A stretch of DNA of 64,000 nucleotides, from positions 366,299,238-366,363,237 of the forward strand of contig NC_085138.1 of assembly GCF_035046485.1 (NCBI RefSeq), given 5' to 3'. Origin of the DNA: Aedes albopictus. Its lineage: Eukaryota; Arthropoda; Insecta; Diptera; Culicidae. Positions 11,451-21,789 of this stretch are shown here, one piece after another; position 1 is the stretch's first letter, and the number at the start of each line of letters is the position of its first letter. The notes under the pieces are model-generated. The model did no database searches and had not been told where the DNA came from. It worked only from the letters and a program-made list of their open reading frames with translations. A program made the translations under genes and the position numbers.

Positions 11451-11622
11451 GAATAGTCCCTCTGTTATTGGCTGTTTCCGGTCAAAATGGATTTTTAGGC
11501 GGAATTACTTTATATCTTCCGACGTTTCGGCCCTTGGTTTGGGCCTTCCGTTGGAAGATATAAAGTAATTCCGCCTAAAAATCCATTTTGACCGGAAACA
11601 GCCAATAACAGAGGGACTATTC
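11451..11622. repeat. perfect palindrome, 70-bp arms, hammerhead-like loop
   Basis: 11451-11520 is the exact inverse complement of 11553-11622, with a 32-nt loop. ATTCTGCAGAAT stands at about 11442-11453 and again at 11651-11662, which may be a target duplication. Across the loop the minus strand reads AGGCCC, a short spacer, GGGCC, then GAAACGTC. That order resembles stem II and the GAAA...GUC part of a hammerhead ribozyme, but the CTGATGA box is not intact. Penelope-like elements carry such motifs. The assignment is an inference. Confidence 0.7.
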
Positions 11623-11753
11623 AACAAAACCCTGGTCGCATTCCAAATTCTGCAGAATGACGTAAGTGACTATGACAATTTTGGCTCCTTTTTAGTTATT
11701 CACCTAACAATCTATCGGTCATTATTTTGCTTTTCTTTCGTAGATGCAACCGA

Positions 11754-12032
11754 ATGCGTGATAATGTTAGCACCATCGTACAAATTAGGTTCCCGTATCC
11801 CGTATCACACACAATATCTTGGTTTTCTTTGCATGCACGTAAGCTCTAACTTACATCATAGTCAGTGCTGAGATGTCATTTCGACATATCTAAATTCAAC
11901 CACCTACAGCACATTTTAGAAGATGATCCCGAGGATATTGTATATTCTAACATGTGCGGCTAGACCAGTCCAGTGTGTTTCCAGGTGATACGGGAACCCT
12001 ATTTGTACGATGGTGCAAACATTATCACGCAT
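11754..12032. mobile_element. foldback MITE with ~50-bp arms
   Basis: Left arm starts ATGCGTGATAATGTTAGCAC and runs to GGTTCCCGTATC. The right arm is its inverse, GATACGGGAACC to TATCACGCAT, with a few mismatches. No transposase is present. The target duplication is unclear. Confidence 0.6.
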
Positions 12033-12339
12033 CGGTAGATAATGACAAAATCTTGCATCATATTCTAGCAGAAATATTATAGTTTTATTATTTTACGAGA
12101 CATATACAAGAAAGTCAAAATTTTGAATAGCGCTCACGACAGTATGGTGAGCTTCCGAATGCCTACTTTTGTTGCAGTAAATTGAAGTAACACAATTGGG
12201 GTTACTCCGGTGGTCGCTCTAGTGGCCTAAAAAGATCGAGATCATCATTTGTTCATTACTATACCAGAACATTACAGTTACGATAAATAATAAAAATTAA
12301 TCCGTCAAAAGCCTACATTTTGTAATAATCTGAGAGTAA
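12033..12339. other. degenerate flank of the right arm
   Basis: Diverged relatives of the sequence flanking the left arm (5546-5860), including AACATTACAG and GATCGAGATCATC phrases. No gene seen. Confidence 0.35.
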
Positions 12340-13345
12340 TACAATATGGATTGCTCCGGTGGCCACTCCGGTGACCACGTGGAACCAATATGACTATTCA
12401 TTTGGGCCCCTATAACCATAGCTGGCCCCAAAGGCATTTAGCATGACCATGCTGAGGGTGACGGGCTCTATTTACGGTTGGCCTAGGAACTTTTCGTAAG
12501 GGAAATTACTCTTACTCCCATGCGCATATAGTATCTTCGTGCCTGCCACACGATATACACATGTAAACTAATGATTGACAGAGAAAACTTTCAGTATATA
12601 CTAGTAGAAGTGCACATAAAACACTTATGCTGAGAAGCAGGATTTTTTCCAGTAGGGATGGTACGCCAAGAAGAAGAAGAAGATAACTATCGATCTCTTT
12701 GTGTATCACAAGAACAACAGATATGAAAATCCACGAAGGTTGCACCATGTGGCGCCGGGTTTTGGAGCGAAAACTATACGAAGTTCATTGTCGTTACCTA
12801 ATTGACCACCTTCCGGAGTCCTGTAACCCGTTCCGCATTGACCAGACCTGCCCAGAACCCTTCAAAAATGGTCTTAAACAATAAGTGTCTCATTTCAGTG
12901 AAGCGTGCAGAGAAGTAATGCAATAAAATGCATAAAGGGAATACATTTGTGGATTTACAAGCACATAGCCATGATGAAAACTAAAATTTCGGATGTTCCG
13001 GATTTCCGGAACCGGTTCTCAATAATTAGTCAATATTAATGTCTATAATCAAAGTCCACGTGAATACCTTTCCAACGACCCTTGGACGATCCTGATTACT
13101 TGTTTGGTTGCAAAGTTATAGCTTGCCAAAGTTAGGGTCTCAAAAGCGGCATTTTTCAGTTGAAGCAGGTTCCCGGTGGCCACAGTGACCGAATCCGGAT
13201 TTCTCCGGTGGTTTTGAAAACTAGACTTGTGCCCCTTTCATTTGAGCCAAAGAGATCCAAAATCGGTCAAGCCACTGATTTTTGCGAGCTGTCCAAAGTT
13301 TGGGGTAAAAAATGACCCCAGGGTCTTATTTGTAACTTTTTTTAT
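12340..13345 (-). repeat. right arm of the ~1 kb inverted duplication
   Basis: Inverse partner of 4555-5640, nearly identical from 12361 to 13336. The two 61- and 78-codon open frames in it are identical to those in the left arm, which reflects shared DNA rather than coding. Confidence 0.8.
12420..12690 (+). mobile_element. tRNA-derived SINE inside the right arm
   Basis: Same SINE as at 5235-5520, here on the plus strand, ending in AAGAAGAAGAAG at about 12670-12681. It sits at the equivalent place in both arms. Confidence 0.6.
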
Positions 13346-13700
13346 GGGAGCGCCCCTAGGGGTCATTCAATGCTTTTAATTTTTGAGAAAGGTTTATTTC
13401 CACGAAAAAATAATTGTCAGAAAATTTCAGATTGCTAGGATTCGTTAAACAAAAGCTACAGAGAATTGAAATTTGAGAAAGGTCAAAAAAGACCCCAAGA
13501 CCTTACTAAGGTTAAAGGAGTTAAACCCTTTTGAAATGCTATGGTACACTTCAAAAGAATAAAAGCTTTTTTCAACAAAATATTCGCAGAAAAGATGCAC
13601 CACCACGACGTAACCCTTTCTAGTTTTCATATCAAGGGATAAGCCTCTGCAGGTTGCATAAGCCAACGAAACCTACATTAAGCTAAAATAACCAGATAAA
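13346..13700. repeat. extension of the right-arm repeat family
   Basis: Carries another GACCCCAAGACC block near 13492 and ends near 13516 with CTTACTAAGGTTAA. The left copy begins TTAACCTTCCTTAG (4556), so these are probably the true termini of the family. No gene seen. Confidence 0.4.
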
Positions 13701-13719
13701 ACCAATGAGAAGGATCATG

Positions 13720-15275
13720 ACTTAGCCAGTGTCGCATGGATTCTACTGCAGTTTTTTTTTTTGTAAAATTCCTGCTCAGATTCCATCTGAAATTTTTTAG
13801 GGATTTCTCCAAAATTTTCTCCAGAAACTGCTCAAGAATTTTAGGGATTTCGTCATGAACTTTAGTAAGGGTTTTTTTAATTTCTTTCATGGAGTTTTTC
13901 TAAAATTTCCCTAAGCATTTCTTAGAGAATAATACAGAGATTCTTTCGAAAATCAGGAATGTCACCTGGGGTTCGTTCATTTTAGGTTTCTGCAGGAATG
14001 GTTCCAAATATTCCTCCAGGATTTTTTGTTTAAGAAGGTCTAGCACAAACAGTTACTAAACGGTTTTTTGAAAGAACCCTTGAATGAGTTTCCAATGAAA
14101 TCTTTGGAGGATTATCTATGGGAATCCCTTAAAAACTCCAAGACGAATTTCTTGATTTTTTTAAGGGTTTTCGAAGTATTTTCTTAAGTATTCTCTGGAG
14201 GACATTCCTGATCTTTGACAGAATATCTGGAAAGATTGGAAAGCTTTCGCAAAATTTTTTGACAAATATCTTCAAAAATGACATGGTATACATTATGGAG
14301 AAATTTCTGCAGGCATTTCTGAGAGAATCTCAGGAGAAATTACTGATGTATCACTGGGAAGTTTCTGAAAGAATCCCTGAAGAAAGTTCTAAGTAAATTT
14401 TTAGCAATCCCTGGAGAAACCCCTTGATCAACTTCCAGAAGAATCTCTTGAAGGCACCTTTGGAGAAATGGCAGCCATCTGCATCGGTAAATTACATCTT
14501 TTGAAAAAAGTCTTTGAAGGAATTCATGTAGAAGAATTCCCAGAAAAATTTCTAGAGGAATTTATAGAAAAATTGCTGGAGAAACCTGAAAGAAAAGCTC
14601 CCGGAGGAAATTTTGATGATATTCCATGAGGAAGAAATTCATGAAGTATTACATGCACGAACTTCTGTAGCAATCCTTGAAGGAATTTTATAAACTATTT
14701 AGTGCTATCGTGGCCAAATCAGAGTTGGTTACTCAAGGTTTCCAATTTCTAGCGCCCCCTATACTGGTACGCCCCATGAAAATGACTTCAGTATTGTCAG
14801 TATAGTCGTTAGAACATTATTTAGATGATTTTCCCTAATCTGGACAATAATCCTTTCGGTCTTAGTTTTCCCCCATCATAAGAAAAAAAAGTTCAATTTT
14901 CTAATTAGGCAATTTTAAAAAAACATTTCTGAAGATATTTCTTAAAAAAATCCCGAAGAAAGATGTTCTGAAAAAACCACTTGAGGAATTTTCAAGAGAA
15001 TTCTTTGATTTTTGGAAAAAAATAATTATCTGAACGGATCCCAATGAAATTGATGAAGGAATCAAGAAGTTGACGATTCCTTCAAGAAATTTCTGTGAAA
15101 AAAATAGCTATAAGACTTTGTGGAAGAATCATTGGACGATTTTACGAAGGAATTCCTGGAGTAGTTTCTGAAATAGTACGAGGGGACTTTTCTTAAAGAA
15201 TCTCTAGAGAAACTTCTAAAGAAATCCATGAAGCACTTTTCAAAGAAATTCATGAAATTCATTCTGAAGGAATGC
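13720..15275. repeat. decayed short-period repeat
   Basis: Long run of variants of GGAATTTCTGnAGAAATnC with irregular spacing, similar to 7540-9270. A ~55-bp phrase at 14722-14780 (GGTTACTCAAGG to ACTGGTACGCCC) is shared in inverse with 19268-19330. Confidence 0.55.
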
Positions 15276-15283
15276 TTTCTGAA

Positions 15284-15716
15284 TTTTTTTTTTATTCTTA
15301 ATCACTTAACCTAATTTACAGCTCTATTGTCCACTAGGGCACTACGTGAGCGATTTCAATTGACAGCTGCATTTACAGTATTGTACAGCGCCTAGATGTG
15401 TTCTATTATACTTTATCGAACTGGTTGCCTTTCTGCTGCTTTCACTTTTCTACTCTATACATGGTAGAATGATGAGCACAAGGATGATGGATGGCCGTTG
15501 TTCCTTTCCAATCCGATTGGGGATCCATTATGAGTAGCAGTTCGCCGATATCCAGGTATCCGGGTCTGTTTGAGCCATGAGGCTCAGAAGAGGGTCAGTG
15601 TCAGCCGCTCTCGGTGAAGAGCAACTGACGAAAAATTGCATATACTGGGGCTGGGAATCAAACCCATGACCATCCGCATATGAAGCGAACGTGTGACGCC
15701 ACGGGCCCCGACATGG
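15284..15716 (-). mobile_element. tRNA-derived SINE with poly(A) and 8-bp duplication
   Basis: On the minus strand the head GGGGCCCGTGGCG...GGGTTTGATTCCCAGCCCC folds like a tRNA with a box B (GGTTTGATTCCC). It is followed by a ~360-bp body and an AATAAAAAAAAA end. TTTCTGAA flanks it at 15276-15283 and 15717-15724. The promoter is therefore RNA polymerase III type. It lies inside decayed short-period repeat. Confidence 0.8.
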
Positions 15717-15724
15717 TTTCTGAA

Positions 15725-17160
15725 ATTAATGAAGGAATTTCATAAACATATGTTGTGATCTGAAAGACTCCCTTGGAAGAATTTTCGAAGAAAGCTTTTG
15801 AACAAAATCCAAGAAATTCAGCTTTTCCAATCTTTTCAAGGATCTAGTCAATCAATCTAGTCAAGCAACTAGTCTTTTCCAGGAACTAGTCCATGGAGGA
15901 ATTTTTGAGAAATACTTGAGAATATTTAGAGAAATACTTGAATAAATTCTGGAAAAATCTCTTGGAGAAGGTTCTATGAAAACGAAAAGTGGATTTGACG
16001 TTTGATTCATCTTAGTTGAACCACTTCCCCAGGCCTAAGGCGAATAATTTCTATATGAATCTCTAGAGAACTTTTTGAAGGAATCCCTACACGATTTTAT
16101 GAAAGAATCGCTGAACAATGTTCTTGAGAAATTTTTCAAAGAACTTTTGAAGGAAACTTGGATCAGTTCTCAAACGAATCTATTTAGAAAAGATCCTCTG
16201 GAAGAATTTCTGAAGAAATGCCAAGAGGAATTCAAAAGGAGTCTCCGGAAGAATTTCTTATAGAATCCGTGGAATTTTTTTAAGGAATCGCTCAGAGAAA
16301 TTTCTGAAGAAATCCATGACAGATATTCCAAAAAAAATCAATGGTGTTATTTCTGAAGAAACCCCTGGAAGGTTTTCTTTACAAAAATCCTTGAAAGAAT
16401 TCCGAAAATCCTGGGAAGGTTTTCTCACGGAATTTTCAGGAACATTTCTGGAGAAATCTTTGAATGCGTTTCTGAAGAAGACTCTGATTGATTGATTTGT
16501 CTTTATTTAAGAGACTTTCAGCCCTTGGCTTGTTCGTCTCTCCAAGAAAACTCTGAAGAAGTTCTTAGCTTAATTTCTTAAGAAATTCATAGTGGAGGAA
16601 ATGCGGTAGGAATCCTCTAAATATTTGGCAACGGAACGCGTAAAGAATTCTGTGGAGGAAGCTTTAGACAGATTTCTGAAGATACCCAAAAAATGATTGC
16701 TGGAAGAATTTGTGAAAAAAGTGCAAGATTTTGAATGGAATCTATCGATTGCTTTTGAAGAAATCCGTGGAAAAAATACTAAAGGATTCTTCAACAAATT
16801 TCTGGAGCAATTCCACGAAGACTTTCTAGAAGAAGCCTTAGAGAAATTTCTTAAGAAATCCATATAGAAATTTCTGAAGCAATCCATGCAAGATTTTATA
16901 AGATTTATTTGAGAAATTCCTGAAGAAATTCTCAGTGGATTTTTCGGGTTTCTCGGAACAATTTCTGGATTTATCTCTGAACAATTTTCGGAAGGAATGC
17001 CTGGAGAAGTTTTTGAATAAATATCTAGGGGAACTTCGGAAAAAGGGAGATGAATTTTCGAAAAAAAAACCCTTTGTGAATTTTTTAAAGCAATACATGT
17101 TAGATTTTTTAAATGCATTTTTTGTTATATTTCCGGAGGAATTTCTAAATAACTTCCTGA
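15725..17160. repeat. decayed short-period repeat
   Basis: Continues the 13720-15275 sequence, with variants of GAAGAATTTCTGAAGAAATCC. The 182-codon minus frame at 16570-17118 is rich in Ser, Arg, Asn and Phe and is a by-product of the repeat. Confidence 0.55.
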
Positions 17161-17164
17161 AGGA

Positions 17165-17695
17165 ATGTTTTGAGGTTATGGCTTTCAGTCTTGGGAGCGA
17201 AAACTCAAAAACGGATTGTTAAGTTTTCATCCGACGTTTCGGTCACTATATTGTGCCTTTCTCAAGGAATTAACTATGCTCCGTTTTCTCGTAACATAGG
17301 CGCACAATTTGTCCCAGACGTTATGTTACGAGAAAACGAAACATAGTTAATTCCTTGAGAAAGGTATTGTGGATTTACCGGCTACTTGTATTCTATCGGT
17401 CGCTTCAGTATGGCCTCCAAAGTAGCCGTTTTATAAAAATAAAATGTTTTTAAATATTTTTGTTGTATGCGCTATTCCTCGTTGCCACTAGCTATTCAGC
17501 GACATTCATTTTTTGACAATCAAGTTGATTTTTGTATGAAAACGGGTACTTTGTAACGGCTACTCAAGTAACCGGTAGAATACAAATAGCCGGTAAGTCC
17601 ACAATACAATATAGTGAACGAAACATCGGATGGAACCTCAACAATCCGTTTTTGAGTTTTCCCTTTCAGTTATGAAAGCCATAACCTCAAAACAT
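17165..17695. mobile_element. long palindrome with hammerhead-like motif, split by a MITE
   Basis: Arms run from 17165 to about 17300 and from about 17321 to 17695 (the right arm is interrupted by 17367-17604). They match from ATGTTTTGAGGTTATGGC inward to TTTTCTCGTAACATA. The left arm in inverse reads CTTGAGAAAGGCAC, AATATA, GTGACCGAAACGTCGG, which mirrors the loop motif of the 11451-11622 palindrome. Stem-II pairing and GAAACGTC are present, but the CTGATGA box reads CTTGAGA, so ribozyme activity is doubtful. Confidence 0.65.
17367..17604. mobile_element. TA-flanked MITE nested in the palindrome
   Basis: TA then TTGTGGATTTACCGGCTACT at the left, AGCCGGTAAGTCCACAA then TA at the right. Terminal inverted repeats are about 30 bp. 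Removing it restores the palindrome arm (GAAAGGTACAATATAG), which fixes the insertion site. Confidence 0.85.
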
Positions 17696-17699
17696 AATA

Positions 17700-19245
17700 T
17701 CAACAGTCAATTCCTCAAGAAAGTTACTGAAGAAAGTTTTCAAGTGAATGCTTGATTGTTTTTTGAAAGAATACGGGAAGAAACTCCGCTGGAAGTTATT
17801 TATGAAGGAATCCTTGGGGAAATTTTCGGACGAATTCATGGATGGATTTCTGAGGGAAGAATGTTTAAATTTCTGATTTATTATATCTCCAATCGTAAAC
17901 GCAAAAAAAGATCAAGCGATTGTTTTTTAACCATTCCGTTACCACACACCCCCCCCCCCCCCCCCTACCGAGAGTGCGAAAAAACACCCTTTTCGCTATA
18001 CCTTTTTTTTTCAATATTTTTCAACCAAATTTTGACACAAGAAGCGTTTTAGGGATTTTCTAGGGATTTTTGGAATGACCACCTGGTTCCGGAATTATTC
18101 CGGAATCAAAATGGGTCATCAAAATTGACCATATTGGAAAAAGTGAATTAATTGGCTGACATCCAAACACCCCCTCACCACCCCATCCCTTCTTCCTGGT
18201 ATTTCTTCAAGGATTTCACCATGGATTTCTCAAGGAATACCTCTATCGATTCTTCCAGTGAATTCTCTAGGTATTCCTATATGAATTCCTCCGGATATTT
18301 CTTCAATAAACTTCTTTTGGAATTTTCCTGGCATCCCTGATGAAGTTCCACCAGACATTTTTGCGGAGATTCCTCCAGCAATCCCTCCTGGGATTATTCT
18401 AGAAATTCCTACTATGAGACCTCCCGCAATTCTTCTAGGGATTTCTCTCGAGATTTCTAATGTTTTTTTTTTCAGGAATTGTTGAGGAGGTTCTTCAAAA
18501 CAATCTTCCTGTGATTCTTACAGAAGTTTCTCCGGCGATTCCTCCAGGAATCCCTACAGAGATTTTGGCCTGGGATTTCTCGAGAAATTCCTCATGGGAT
18601 TCTTCCAAGAATTGATTGTCTGCGATTCCTTCAGTGACTCTCCCATGGATTTCTCCAGAATACCTCTACCGATTCTTCCAGGGATTTCTCTGGGCATTCT
18701 TCCTGGTATACTAAAATAACATCTTTCAGGATTCCATTCCTTGTGGGTTTTCCTAAGAGATTTCTCTAGTAATACCTACAAGTCTTTAGAAAAATCACTA
18801 GAAGTATCACCAGAGGCATTTCTGGAAGTATCCTAGGAAGACTTCTCGAAAGAAACCCAGCAAGAATGTCAAGAGAAATCCATAGAGGGATTTCTGTAGG
18901 TATCACAGTTAAACTTTGTGGAGGAGCCATAGAAGCTATTCCTGAAAGAACAACAGTAGAAATCGCTTGTTAAATCCTAGCTGGAGCTCCAGGAGGAATT
19001 CTATGGGCAATTTTCGGAGAAATCCCAGGATAAAGATGATGGAGTAATTCCTCGAGGACACCAAAGGAACTTCTGGAAAAATCGTAGAAAGGTTGCCTTG
19101 ACTCATCCCAAGAGTTTTTGAAGGAACCCCAGGAGAAATGATAAAAAGAAACCCTAGAACAATTCCTAGGTATTACACTAAGAATTTCTGGATGAATCCA
19201 TTCCGCGACTACAAAAAATGATGAAGGGTTTCCCAGAAATAGTGC
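17700..19245. repeat. decayed short-period repeat with a poly-C tract
   Basis: GGATTTCTCCAGGAATnCCT-type variants in both orientations, plus a run of about 17 C at 17949-17965. No gene is supported. The frames here are repeat-derived. Confidence 0.55.
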
Positions 19246-19267
19246 TTTATCAGGCGCAACATTAAAG

Positions 19268-19335
19268 TTGTTTTCAAAAGGGCGTACCAGTATAGAGGGC
19301 ACAGAAATTTAGAGCCTTGAGTAACCACCTCTGAG
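19268..19335 (-). repeat. short inverted copy of 14722-14780
   Basis: GGGCGTACCAGTATAGAGGG to CCTTGAGTAACCACCTCTGA matches the earlier site in inverse, with substitutions. It is probably a fragment of a dispersed element. Confidence 0.45.
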
Positions 19336-19489
19336 TTTACAATGATTGTTGAATTAGGCATTTTGAGAAGGACTCGCGTCTTGCATTCATTTTCCAATTC
19401 TACTGGAGTCACTTCAGCATCATATTCTAATTCTATTTGTGGGGCTATTCCGGTACGGAGTACAAAAAAATAAAATCTCCATACAAATG

Positions 19490-19733
19490 GCTCAATATCT
19501 TTCGATTTCTAGCTTTGACTACCTAGATAAATCGGAAATAAAAAAAATGAGACAGATAAACCTTTTCATGTTTAACGGTTTTTGTTCGCTTTTTGTGTGA
19601 CAAATCTTACAGGCAATGAAAAGAAAAGCTTGCTTGCACACATACAAGTATAAGTTATGGCTGAATTACTGTATTTAAGCTAACCAAAACATAAAATAAA
19701 GTCTAAACAGATGAAAAAATATGCAAAACTACA
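19490..19733 (+). repeat. interspersed repeat, also at 38440-39610
   Basis: Shares TTTCTAGCTTTGACTACCTA, GAGACAGATAAACC and CTAAACAGATGAAAAAA with the sequences flanking the foldback at 38633-39545. This copy shows what that site looked like before the foldback inserted. Confidence 0.6.
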
Positions 19734-20360
19734 TACATACATACATTTATTTGTTCAACATCACATTTAAGACAAGACATAATCAACAATAGTACGCCAC
19801 AATACTCGGTTTGTGGCTGCCGCTCTCCATCCTCGGTCACGCCCAATGCTCGCCAAGTCACGCTCCACCTGGTCCGCCCATCGTGCTCTCTGCGCTCCAC
19901 GCCTTCTTGTGCCAACCGGATCAGTTGCAAACACCAGCTTTGCAGGGTTGTTGTCCGGCATTCTTGCAACATGCCCTGTCCACCGTATCCTTCCGGCTTT
20001 GGCCACCTTCTGGATGCTGGGTTCGCCGTAAAGTGCAGCGAGCTCGTGGTTCATTCTTCTCCGGCACACCATCGAAGATCGTCCTTAGCACGCGTCGCTC
20101 GAAAACTCCGAGTGCTTGCAGGTCCTTCTCGAGCATGGTCGATGTCTCGTCCCCGTAGAGGACCACCGGTCTTATTAACGTTTTGTACATGGTGATTTTG
20201 GTGCGTGGGTGAATCTTTTTCGACCGCGGTTTCTTCTGGAGCCCGTTGTAGGCCCGACTTCCGCTAATGATGCGCCTCCGAATTTCACGGCTCACGTTGT
20301 TGTCAGCCGTCAGTAAGGATCCGAGGTAGACGAATTCCTCCACCACCTCGAAAGTATCCC

Positions 20361-20707
20361 CACAGATAACAGACGTTTATGCTTATATTGGCAATGTGTG
20401 TAAAAATGCTCAACAGCCATTTTGTATGTAACGAGCAGCTGAAACTCGTGTGGCAATCATTTAGAGATGGAGCAGTGATCGATAGTCAGTGATCGCTTTC
20501 AAGATTGCATGCACTACGCAATTTTACATTCAAGATTGTATTCGATCTTGAATGAAAGTGGAACTTTGAACTATTTTTGCATTCAAGTTAGATGTAATGT
20601 CGCAATCAGTTGAGTAGATGGCGGTAGTGAGCCAACGTATATCGTTTTGAACATTTACACAGGATTCTGCGAAAAATTTGTACTAGCATAAACATCTGTT
20701 ATCTGTG
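20361..20707. mobile_element. MITE with 7-8-bp duplication nested in the RTE copy
   Basis: Ends CACAGATAACAGACGTTTAT and inverse ATAAACATCTGTTATCTGTG. GTATCCC(C) stands on both sides. Removing the element and one copy restores the RTE reading frame (DGDTFEVVEEFVYLGSLL), so the insertion is younger than the LINE. Duplication length fits an 8-bp (m8bp or hAT-like) family. Confidence 0.8.
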
Positions 20708-21374
20708 GTATCCCCGTCTATCGTAACATTACTACCCAGACGGATCCGGTCGTTTTCGGTTCCGCCTACCAGCATGTACTTTGTTTTTGAGGCATTCACC
20801 ACCAGTCCGACCTTTGCTGCTTCGCGTTTCAGGCGGGTGTACAGCTCTGCCACCGCTTCAAATGTTCTGGCAATAATGTCCATGTCGTCCGCAAAGCACA
20901 CAAATTGACCGGATTTTGTGAAAATCGTTCCCCGGCTGTTGAGCCCGGCTCGTCGCATCACACCTTCCAGAGTGATGTTGAAGAGTAGGCATGAGAGTCC
21001 ATCACCTTGTCTCAGTCCCCGGCGAGATTCGAATGAACTGGATAGTTCACCCGGAACCCTTACGCAGTTTTGCACACCGTTCATCGTTGCTTTAATCAGT
21101 CTAGTCAGCTTCCCAGGAAAGCCGTTTTCGTCCATGATTCTCCATAGCTCTGCGCGGTCGATACTGTCGTATGCCGCTTTGAAGTCGATGAGCAGGTGAT
21201 GCGTTGGGACCTGGTATTCACGGCATTTCTGGAGGATTTGCCGTACGGTAAAGATCTGGTCCGTTGTCGACCGGCCGTCGATAAAGCCGGCTTGATAACT
21301 TCCCACGAACTCATCCGTTTTAGATGAAAAACGACGGAAGATGATCGCGGAAGAGGATAGCACTTTGTAGGCAG

Positions 21375-21789
21375 CACTCTTTGAAAAAAAATCATGTAAA
21401 TTTAAGTTCTCTTGGATGCACAAAAAATGAGCGGCCCGTTTGACACAAATTTACGTCTTCTATTACAAATAAAGTCGAGCTAACAATCGCTAAAACCGAA
21501 TCGACAGATGAAACATATGAAAGTAAAATAATGAACCGGATTCGAACACTGGTCCGCTGATTGAGAAGCACGGTCTATACCTCTCGGCCATATCACCGAG
21601 TTGTAGGGCAAGTGATAAATGTAAAACTGTTTCTACCTACCTGCTTAGATAGGTTTGTCGACATCTTGTGCAATCAACTCGAACTTACATGATGGATGGA
21701 AAATTCAGTCAAATTTGCCATTCAGTCTTGAAATGTTTACGTACGTTGATGGTTTACGTCACGTGTAAATTCCTATTTTTTTAAGAGTG
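21375..21789. mobile_element. TIR element carrying a tRNA-like segment, nested in the RTE copy
   Basis: Ends CACTCTTTGAAAAAAAATCA and inverse TTTTTTTAAGAGTG, with AG on both sides (a possible 2-bp duplication). Comparison with the intact site in copy 2 (GTAGGCAGCATTCAAAAT) shows that this ~415-bp block is extra. Confidence 0.7.
21530..21605 (-). tRNA. tRNA-Ser/Leu-like sequence (pseudo-tRNA)
   Basis: On the minus strand it reads CGGTGATATGGCCGAGAGGT (box A TGGCCGAGAGG), a central part with CTTCTCAATCAGCGG, then GTTCGAATCCGG (box B). The order and spacing fit a type II tRNA or a tRNA-derived SINE head. The acceptor stem is poor and it lies inside a DNA element, so I think it is not a working tRNA gene. 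Confidence 0.45.

Noticed and set aside
11451..11622. An active hammerhead ribozyme
   Set aside because: The CTGATGA box is not intact here or at 17165-17695. I keep only the weaker claim of a hammerhead-like relic.
16570..17118. 182-codon minus frame rich in Ser, Arg, Asn and Phe
   Set aside because: Lies wholly in decayed short-period repeat and runs into a palindrome.
19811..20158. 115-codon plus-strand frame and its neighbours
   Set aside because: Antisense shadows of the RTE C-terminal domain.
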